Positions 56,081 through 64,000 of a stretch of 64,000 nucleotides of DNA are shown one piece after another (within the stretch, counting starts at the first letter, position 1; the number at the start of each line of letters is the position of its first letter). The DNA is from Hysterangium stoloniferum (taxonomy: Eukaryota > Basidiomycota > Agaricomycetes > Hysterangiales > Hysterangiaceae). Position numbers and translations under genes: made by a program. The stretch is from positions 1 through 64,000 of the forward strand of contig WHVD01000018.1 of NCBI GenBank assembly GCA_015178975.1. Direction: 5' to 3'. The notes beneath the pieces are model-generated. The model saw only the letters and a program-made list of their open reading frames with translations. It did no database searches and was not told where the DNA came from.

Positions 56081-59000
56081 ATGACCGACAACCCGAGGTC
56101 AGTAATATACTAATAGTGTTGATCATTGATGTTCGACTTAGTGTTCCTCGCTCGTCATATAGTGAAAATCCCGAAGGAACTCGATGCGAATGTAAAGCCC
56201 CACCTGAAGGGAAGTCTGGCAGGAATTTGATCGTCTGCATTGACGGTACCTCCAATCAATTTGGAGAAAAGGTAACTTCATATATCTTCCAGAGGTTTTA
56301 CAATGGTTTAGACTTGGCTCTGCAGAACACTAATGTTATCGAGCTATACAGTCAACTCGTCAAGGATGACGGGACACAACTCACTTACTATAACAGTGGT
56401 ATCGGTACTTATGCCAAACCGTCTTGGAAGTCTTGGAGTTACCTGAAACAAGTTGTTAACAACAAAATTGATTTGGCGATTGCCTGGTATGTCAGCATTG
56501 TGTCTAGCATGTAGCCAACTAAACACGGCATCTCCAAGGAATTTTGAGAAGATTGTCATCAGTGCATACCGGTGGTTGGCCGATAATTACCAAGATGGCG
56601 ACAAGATTTATTTGTTCGGTGAGGTAGAACAAATTTGTTGCTTTATGACACTCATTAAATGATCACACCCGTGTATGATAGGATTTTCACGCGGCGCTTA
56701 TCAGGTGCGCGTTTTGGCCGGAATGATTGACAAAGTAAGGGATTATTAGCCATCTGAAGATTCTACGAGATCTTGATATGATTAGGTCGGTCTCATATAC
56801 AAAGGGAACGAAGAACAGATTCCATTGTGAGATGGGTTTCCTCATATCAATGCCAGGAGACTACTGAGGTCATATTAGTGCATACGAGTTATATGCAGAT
56901 CCAAGGAGTGATGGAACCACCCCACCTAGCCGTCGCTTTTCAAGACCATGGAAAAGGAGGTCATCTCTGTTGAAGGAACCTATTGAACAGCATCAATCGG
57001 AAGGCCCGTCGCCGGAGTTGAATGGTGAGGGATCACCTGTTCCCCAGGATAAGGGATTTTTCAAATATGGAAACTTTCAAAAATACCTGAAGGGATCACG
57101 GTCCTCATCACAAGCAGAGCCCCTGAACTTGGCAAAACGTTTCAAGGATACCTTCTCGAGAAAAGGGGTACGAGTGCATTTTATTGGAGTCTGGTACAAT
57201 TAATTACCTTCTTGTTCGGTCTTCCCTATTAATAATGACCCCCATTCATTATCAGGGATACCGTCTCTTCCATCGGAATTGTAAGAGGTCGGAATCTTCC
57301 CGGCACGGTGAAATTGGATCATACTTGTTATTTCCGCCATGCACTGGCCCTCGATGAGCGCCGAGTGAAATTCCTTCCCGAGTACGCGAGTGGTGGAGTC
57401 ATGGTTGATGAAAGTAAGTCGTTGTATAACAGCATGGATTTGGTATAACTGCTTTTCACAGAATCATCGGAGAATCCGCCGCAACGTCTTCCGCATAACG
57501 ACCCGACCGCAAGTGAAAACCATACCTTGCCAAAAAAGAGACAGCAACCACAGAAAATTCCGCACATCAAGGAAGTGTGGTTCCCTGGAACCCATTCAGA
57601 TATGTCAGTCTATTGATGTTATCTCTTCAATATACTCCGTGGTAACTCACTACGATGTGTAGAGGTGGAGGGAACGTTGTTAATGGCAACCTAGACCGCA
57701 GACACCCTTCCTTCTTATGGATGTCATTTGAAGCTGTGTGGGCAGGTCTGAAACTAGACCGTTCCAATGTAGCGTGGAAGTGGGATGAGCTAGGCTCAAT
57801 CCGTGAATCCCTGACGCTTCCTTGGCAAATTCTGGAGTATCTACCTATGAAACAACTATCCTACCAGTCAGCCGATAGTGTCACTTGGTGGTACGCACAT
57901 ACTGTCAATATAAGATGAATATACTAATGTTTCTCACATACAAGGCCCCATCGTCGTCGGGGACGCAAAATACAACCAGGACAGAAGGTGCACGTCTCGT
58001 TGGCATATTGTGTATCGACATATTTGCCCAAGGCCCTTCTTCCTGTGGGCAAAGGAACATGGTCCGATTTCAGGAGGCCTTATAAGCTGGAAGCCGAGTA
58101 TTATCTCCCATGGTGGGTGCAGCGGAATGATCTATTCGAACTCGATATATTTGATCCCGATGCCACGGAGCACATCATGAAAATGATTGAAAGCGCAGCT
58201 GACCCAACGGGGGGACTGCACCGTCTGGAAATTATGTTCAAGTCATGTTCCTAAATTTACCTATTATATCTTCCCAACGCATACTAATCTGTATGTTGTA
58301 GACGAGGGGCGAGAAGCTTTGTGCACTATGGACAACGCCAGTGATCGCTTGGTGTCACTCATGGCACGCTTTCCTTCACAGCTTAGATCGACTATAATCC
58401 ATCATCTTGCATATCATTCCTCGAGTATCCAGCTATTCTTCGATCCCTGGCGTCCTTTTGATAGAACAGATGGGGATGCTGACTCATCCACAAAGTGTCT
58501 TATGGAGATTCTCCGCACGTGTGACGAAGCATTTTTCAAGGAACTTCTATCAGACCGACAAGAATCAAACGTCACTCAAGGGGACTTCCGAAATTGGCCT
58601 CTTGTCGCACTAAAAGGTGCTTTGAACAACGGTAAAGCTGGTCAACGGGCAGAAATAGTGCACGTGTTGATTCGTATGATAGATGTCGTCCGCCGTCACC
58701 TAATTGACGCCGGCATGATTGAGTCCGTTTTATCCCCGCTCTCCGATAAGAACAAAAGGGTCCGCATACTTGGCATCGAATTTGCAGCGCGCTTGGTTTT
58801 CGATGGTACAGTGCCTGAAATATCGGTGATAAGCCGCTCATGTCATATAGATGAGATCCGCGGCAGGGTTGACTGGGAACAATGCCTTGCGCTCCTCCGA
58901 GATGGGCTGGGAGATGACGATAAGAAAATTCGAGATTCCTCCTGGTGGTCAGTAGCATGTATGTGTGCACGTGGTACGTCAAGTGCATTCCGAGTCAGAG

Positions 59001-60063
59001 TCATCAACTAAATAATATCAGATGACCTGAGCCGTAACATGTTGGCATCGGGTTTCATTGAAATTGCTTTGGATGCGATGATTTCTCGTTCTTGGGCTGA
59101 TGAACGGAGCAGTGATTCCTTTATGATTAGTCTGGCCTTAGACGCGATGGCGCCCAATGGTAAGCCCCGTACAATATCCGCTAATTTAACTTAATCAACG
59201 ACAGACGAGTTGCGAAGGCGTATCCTATCTTCTAACCTCGTCAAGCATTGTGCAAACGTCATTTCAGCGGATCTCTTCTGGGAAGATCCACTTTCACACT
59301 CTTCATTCCATCTCCGTTTCATTCGCACCTTCATGAAATATGGTTAGTAATGGTTCGACTTGGCGGTGTTTGTATGATCTCTGAACCCCACCTCAGATGA
59401 TGGACGCAAAGAAATTTTGTCGTCTGGCATTTTCGACGCTGTTGTCAACCACATTTTCGTTAATGAGAACGCTATGAGGTACATTCCGTATGAGTTATAT
59501 GATGGGGTGTTATTCCTTGCCCACATGCTGCAATATGGTAATACACAATAATATTTCCCACTAAATCCCTAAAGTACTTATCGAGTACAGACGTGTTTCG
59601 AGCTCAGATAAAGACATTTGACTTTAAAAGGTTTTTCAAGTCCGTCTTCAAAACCAACGGAGACGACGACGACGACGACGGCGACGATTATCTGCGTGTC
59701 ACCATCATAGACCAACTTTCGGAATTCGGTAAGTATCTCCCCATTGACATATGTTAAGATATTTAATGCTGCGACAGATGAAATGCGCTCCCAAATTCCC
59801 ACTCAAGAAATTCACACCTTGATAAGACGATGTCTGAAAAGTGACATGCACTACAACCGCGAACTCGCTCACCGGCTAGAGGCGGTTCTTGCACGATGTG
59901 GTGGGTCATTATCCTACAGAAAGTTTTGTATTTTTTTGCGTCCTCAATCTTAATTTATTTAGATGAACCCCAGACCAGCAGAACAGGAAACGACGGTCCA
60001 CCGGGGGTCCCGGAGGAGCACACAAAGTCTGGAGGAGCCAATCCTATGAGGGAGAGCGAATGA
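56081..60063 (+). CDS. DUF2235 hydrolase-like protein with repeat exons
   Basis: 18 exons with consistent phases give 1025 residues: 56081-56097, 56142-56271, 56326-56486, 56539-56618, 56682-56734, 56786-56826, 56879-57193, 57256-57413, 57462-57603, 57663-57890, 57945-58246, 58302-58973, 59022-59159, 59205-59342, 59397-59537, 59591-59728, 59778-59900, 59963-60063. Residues ~34-540 are a DUF2235 alpha/beta-hydrolase domain: LIVCIDGTSNQFG, TYYNSGIGTYAKPSWKS, nucleophile elbow GFSRGAY (Ser132), GVWDTVSSIGIVRG, RHALALDERRVKFLPE and VWFPGTHSDIGGGN. DUF2235 includes the bacterial Tle1 phospholipase effectors; fungal roles are unclear. Residues ~545-990 are helical ARM/HEAT-like repeats. An acidic Asp run sits near 59655-59690. 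No damage seen. Confidence 0.87.
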
Positions 60064-60349
60064 TGAAGCGAGAGAAATAAATGGCAGTTTTCTGACTTGA
60101 ATGTTGGGCCATCGCAGCGCCAGCTCAGATTCATTCCCGCCACCACCAGATTCAAAGACTACCTCAATATCGCTCCCGATTGATGCATTCCACACATCTG
60201 CACCGCCATGCTAACCTCTATCTCTACAGACCCATTGTCACTGCCCTACTCCCCCCAATTACCCTCGTTTCTGCCCTCCAAAATGCCACTACGCCCATCC
60301 TCACACGTCAACGCTACATCACCTCTATTGAGATACGAGCGTTGAAGGT
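60064..60349. other. Downstream of DUF2235 gene, nothing recognised
   Basis: No gene. Probably the 3' untranslated region and the left flank of the Copia remnant. Confidence 0.4.
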
Positions 60350-60521
60350 ATAGGCACCGGAACGAGTGGAGCCGCGCATATGATACAATAGGTGATGTGG
60401 TTTATGATGTGGCTTATGATGTATCGATCCACTTAGTGGGTAAACTCTATCCACCTGTATGATATATATATACGAGAATTAGTGTAATGAATAATTATCA
60501 TTCACACTTGTTAAATCTTCA
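60350..60521 (+). repeat. Probable Copia 5' LTR end
   Basis: An AT-rich stretch with TATATATATACGAGAATTAG ends just before GGTTATGGGCCCCAG, which fits a Copia primer-binding site. The left LTR border was not found. Confidence 0.4.
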
Positions 60522-60522
60522 G

Positions 60523-60537
60523 GTTATGGGCCCCAGC
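60523..60537 (+). promoter_or_regulatory. Copia primer-binding site
   Basis: GGTTATGGGCCC is complementary to the initiator Met tRNA anticodon arm (half-tRNA priming). The gag start codon (ATGGGCCCCAGC) overlaps it. Confidence 0.6.
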
Positions 60538-61692
60538 CCTTCTTATCAGTGGAAAGTCATAACTGGAGAATTGGCAGATCCCATATGCGCTAAATTGGAC
60601 ACCCCGATGAAAGATGAATTGGAAATCAAAGAAGCCTGGGTGCTTTGAAAGAAGAGGGTGTATAGCAAAATAATGTTGTGCATAGAAGATGAACCAAGGG
60701 TAGCTATTATGACCAATGATAATCCTGTTGACACTTGGAATAAACTGAAAAATACTTACAGAACACATCTTGCTAACAGCTGGGCAACATTACTCTCCAA
60801 ACCCATATGTATGAGGTACAATGGAACTGGAATAATCGAGTATAAGGCCCAAATGGATTCTATCTGAATCAAATTGTTAGAAGCAGGACACAGCATTGTG
60901 AACCCTGATTACCTTAGTCTTTTCATGAGCACACTCCCAGAAGACTTCAATATCATGTCAACAATGATCAACTATGACAAGGACACTGTTGAAGAAATCA
61001 TCAACAAGCTTTGACAAATCGAAATATGAAAAGAAATATGTCCCGGTTTTGCAGACGGTTCTGCATTTCGTGCTCAAAGTGATACAAACCGGTCCCGGGG
61101 ACGATTCCAACATGAATGTGGGAACCTGGGATAAGGCACAGGCAGGCCAATTAATAGAAGTTTGCAAGGATACTACGAGTGTGGATATTTGTCCCATTGG
61201 GTGTGAAATTGTCTGAAAAGGAAAAGGAAGAATCTTCAGCAATTGGGAGGACAATCAAAGCAGGATAAAGGGCTGGCAAAAGCACCTGATAACCCATCAA
61301 CCTCAGTTTCAAGCTGAGGGATGTTTACAGCAGTGGATTCAGTACTTTTTATGGGTAAAGACATGACTCAACACAAATATTTCCTGGATTCTGCATCATC
61401 AGGACATTATGTGCCAAATATCCAGGAATTACACAATTTTATAGCATATAATGTGCTGAAGAAGATTCAAACAGCGAATGGTGGATACATTTACACCAAG
61501 TGTGTCGGAACATTGAAATTGAATGTGTTGAGTTTTGGACTGGAATTCATAGGTGAAATTCTGAATGTCGAATGGACACCCGAAGCCAAGGTACAATTGC
61601 TGAATCCTGCACAGCTCTTTAAAGATATGTTAGAGGATGTGTTTCCAGAGAAACCCATGGGAAAGCCGGTAGGACTTGGCTTCAGCTTATAG
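60527..61692 (+). pseudogene. Copia gag-protease remnant
   Basis: The + strand encodes a gag: MGPSPSYQWKVITGELADPI, DNPVDTWNKLKNTYRTHLAN and FMSTLPEDFNIMSTMINYDK. A CCHC-like knuckle follows in another frame (YYECGYLSHWV, NCLKRKRK), then an aspartic-protease region: KYFLDSASSGHYVPNIQELH, where DSG/DSA is the active-site triad with A for G. Stops at about 60646, 60865 and 61012 plus frame changes disable it. Pol is absent: after 61692 the sequence becomes another retroelement end. Confidence 0.7.
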
Positions 61693-62090
61693 GCTGTATC
61701 CTCGCAAGATTGTCTTGTCCAATTTCAAACTGGCAGATGGGAATCCCGGGAAGTCCGGGTGGGGTTCGTGGGTTGAGAGGTCGGGAAGTTGAGATAGATA
61801 AGTTGGAGGTTGAGTGATAGATGGGTCAGAGCCCGTGGACTCCAACAAGTAAAAGTGGTGTGTTTCAAAGAGGAGTTTAGAGCAGAAAATATATAAGATT
61901 ACTGGGGGGAATCTAGGCTGATTTTCTGACTGGATTGTATGGACAACATCTGCCAGACTATATAGACTGTGGAATGAATAATATACCAAATCCAGTAATA
62001 ATGAAACTAAACTAACAAACATAAAACAAGATAAATAAACACCAAACTTGCTGTTACGAATGGGACAGAATGGAGTGGAGTCCAAATTGT
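61640..62090. repeat. Retroelement 3'-end copy L (direct repeat)
   Basis: About 430 bp (from TTTCCAGAGAAACCCATGGG to the TGTTACGAATGGG at 62052) matches 62770-63215 in the same direction with scattered changes. It looks like the last internal part of an LTR element followed by the start of its LTR, which is cut after about 40 bp. Confidence 0.6.
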
Positions 62091-62483
62091 GAGAATATTT
62101 TTCTCCTGTAGGTGTTCTGTCACTTCAATCCTCATATCCATTGGAAAACCTTCCAGGATCAGTGGGTGATTGAGTGAGCAGAGGAAGCAAGTATCGGGGG
62201 AACCCTTGAGCTCTTGCATGAATGAGTCCATCATAGAACCTGGAGATGGGTGTATTTGCATTGTCTCATCAAATTCATGCAGTAATTCCATCATCATTTT
62301 GTCACATTTTTGCTGGATGTGCAGGAGTCTAATCCGGAGGTTGAAATACATGAAAGATATGTTGGGCAACCTTTCATAGAGAGAATGTTCTAAGATCCTA
62401 ATGTACATATACAAAGTATTGATAGTCAACCTTGGGGATGGGATGAGGATGTCTAATCAATACATGCAAAATCAGCAACATAT

Positions 62484-62723
62484 TGTTGTGTACTTTGAGC
62501 AGGTCTACTAGTTGGATATGTAAGAATTACATGAGCAGGGTGAAGTATTGACCTGAGCTGGATTTGAACCAGCAACCACTAAGTTTGGATTACATGTCTA
62601 GTGCTCTTAACCCCTGAGCTATCAGATCATTAAGAGTAGTTCTATTAAGAACCAGTTACTACTGAGATGATTAGTCATCAGTAAGATGTTAATATATCCA
62701 GGTCAACCATTACTCATTCAACA
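62484..62723 (-). mobile_element. Solo LTR with tRNA-like domain
   Basis: 240 bp with TGTTG...CAACA ends. Its right end (CCATTACTCATTCAACA) resembles the TRIM LTR end (GCATTACTCAATCTAACA), and both carry a tRNA-like domain in the same relative orientation. No target duplication is visible and no second LTR is nearby. I infer a solo LTR of a related element family. Confidence 0.45.
62550..62628 (-). tRNA. tRNA-Thr(UGU)-like domain, degenerate
   Basis: On the minus strand: acceptor GATCTGA with TCAGGTC (7 bp, one wobble), D arm GCTC/GAGC around AGGGGTTAA, T arm GCTGG/CCAGC with loop TTCAAAT. D arm and anticodon context (GAGCACTAGACATGTAATC) resemble tRNA-Thr with anticodon TGT, but U33 is replaced by A. 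The anticodon stem's 3' strand also contains an insert of about six bases. A working tRNA is unlikely; Pol III promoter boxes remain. Confidence 0.45.
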
Positions 62724-62769
62724 GGATAAACAATTCCTTCTTATGTTAAGGGTGTGTACATGGAGGGTT

Positions 62770-63173
62770 TCTGGAGAAACCCACAGGAAAGCTGGTAGGA
62801 CTTGGCTTCAGCTTATAGGCTGCACCCTTGTGAGATCATCTTGTCCAATTTCAAACAGGCAGACGGGAATCCCAGGGAGTCTGGGGTTTATGGGTCAAGA
62901 GGTTGGGGAGTCGAGATAGATAAATTGGAGGTCAAGTGATAGATGCATTAGAGCCTGTGGGCTCCAACGAGTAAAGCAATGTGTTTTAAAGAGGAATTTA
63001 GAGCAGAAAATATACTAAGATTACTGGGGGGAATCTAAGCTGATTTTCTGACTGGATTGTATGTACAACATCTGCCAGTTTAAATAGACCGTGGAGTGAA
63101 TGTCATACCAAATGCAGTAATGATGAAACGAAATGAGCAAAACATAGAACAGGAATAGTAAACACCAAATTGG
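62770..63173. repeat. Retroelement 3'-end copy R (direct repeat)
   Basis: Second copy of the 61.64-62.09 kb block, ending at the start of an LTR at 63174. Confidence 0.6.
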
Positions 63174-63563
63174 TGTTAGGAATGGGATGGAGCAGAGCAG
63201 AGTCCAAATAGTGACAAATCATAAACCATAATGGGAAATGGAGTGGGAGTGGAGTCCGAATCGTGACAGGTCATTTGACTAAAATGGGAACGGGGCTCTG
63301 TTAGAGAGGTGACAGGTTTTACTGAGCGGGGTCCGGTGACTGACATGCAGGACGAGGTCAGAAATAGACAGAGACGGAGTCCGGTGAGTATTCTGGTGAC
63401 TGAAACACAACGTAATGAAGTCGAACATAGACAAGGCTGATGTATGGAGTCCGGTGGGAATTCCAGTGAACTGATAATGGGTGCGTATAGGGCACAGGTG
63501 TGTATAGGGCACAGGTGTGTATAAGGTAGTGCCCAGAGTCTGACGGGATTTCCAGTCGTAACA
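63174..63563 (+). repeat. LTR, 390 bp
   Basis: Begins TGTTAGGAATGGG and ends CAGTCGTAACA (TGTTA...TAACA). It contains internal repeats of GAGTCCGGTG and a 22-bp tandem of TATAGGGCACAGGTGTG near 63488-63525. Its first ~40 bp match the truncated LTR at 62052. It may be a 3' LTR of the element to the left or a 5' LTR of one continuing past the window. Confidence 0.55.
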
Positions 63564-63821
63564 ATAGAGGCCCAAAATGAATTGCTTTGGAAGAGCAACA
63601 AGGTGCAGGTGGTGGTGGCCAATGAGCTCTGTGGGCTCTGTGATGAATTTTGGAAGTTCCTCATGGAGTATGGTGGCTATGTGTATGAAGAGCCACAGAT
63701 CAGAAGTTCCAAGGATACTGGTTCAGATGAGGATGGGGTGCCCACAGAGATAGCAGAGCCCCCTGAGAAGATGGCTGAGGTGGGGAAGAAACATAGCCCC
63801 ATAAATGTAGATGAAGAATAA
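63564..63821 (+). pseudogene. Gag-like fragment
   Basis: Open frame 63582-63821 reads LWKSNKVQVVVANELCGLCD, EFWKFLMEYGGYVYEEPQ, then an acidic tail (PEKMAEVGKKHSPINVDEE). Its position right after an LTR suggests a gag start or a gag relic; I do not recognise the family. The remaining bases to 64000 are A-rich and uninformative. Confidence 0.3.
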
Positions 63822-64000
63822 TAAAACTTAATAATAATTTTGAAAATAAAAGTAAAGTGTGAAAAAAACATAAAAGTCAAAGTCTGCGAGAGTCCACTTA
63901 GGACTTGAAAACATGTCAGAAACCTGTAAAAGCAAAGAGAGACATAGGGCAGCAGGGAATAATGAGAATGAGTCCAAATGTAACACGGGGTCTGTGGAGT

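Overview
This is a stretch of a fungal genome, almost certainly from a mushroom-forming basidiomycete (Agaricomycetes). The evidence is genes split by many 44-85 bp GT-AG introns and several families expanded in that class: a FunK1 kinase, a NACHT-WD40 NLR, a DUF6532 protein, a DUF2235-repeat protein and an HNH nuclease tail. These are embedded in remnants of Copia, Gypsy, LINE, Helitron and MULE elements. No species call is possible from the sequence alone. By my reading more than half of the window is mobile or repetitive DNA.

Layout. 0.5-0.8 kb: RRM-like fragment. 1.6-3.9 kb: complete 7-exon DUF6532 gene. 4.6-6.9 kb: complete 4-exon FunK1 kinase. 7.1-7.5 kb: a non-coding element with a canonical type III hammerhead ribozyme; a second copy lies at 55.2-55.6 kb. 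7.9-8.5 kb: HNH nuclease tail. 9.2-14.6 kb: a broken low-complexity gene running into a degenerate minisatellite. 15.0-20.3 kb: an NLR with 15 near-identical WD40 repeats and one frameshift. 20.36-20.77 kb: a complete 411-bp miniature LTR element (TRIM) with a tRNA-like domain in each LTR. 21.3-23.9 kb: nothing recognised. 23.9-27.9 kb: a higher-order minisatellite followed by a decayed Helitron Rep gene. 28.3-29.2 kb: unknown gene. 30.5-34.2 kb: an SNF2-type helicase gene, apparently intact. 35.8-45.2 kb: a nest of MITE, LINE, ARM-repeat pseudogene and Copia pieces. 46.3-49.1 kb: about 39 copies of a 72-bp hairpin-forming satellite. 49.3-52.7 kb: the 3' half of a chromodomain Gypsy element with an antisense gene and a 544-bp LTR, abutting a MULE transposase pseudogene (to about 54 kb). 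56.1-60.1 kb: an apparently intact 18-exon DUF2235 gene. 60.4-64 kb: Copia gag-protease remnant, repeated retroelement ends, and a second tRNA-bearing LTR.

How it works together. The single-copy genes look like accessory signalling or self/non-self functions sitting between transposon islands; nothing suggests one pathway or cluster. The two most unusual items are structured-RNA elements: the dispersed hammerhead-ribozyme element, whose two copies keep the ribozyme and other hairpins with compensatory changes, and short LTRs that carry cloverleaf-like tRNA modules (one Gln-like, one Thr-like). Exon boundaries were inferred by eye from GT-AG signals and reading-frame continuity; no similarity search was run.
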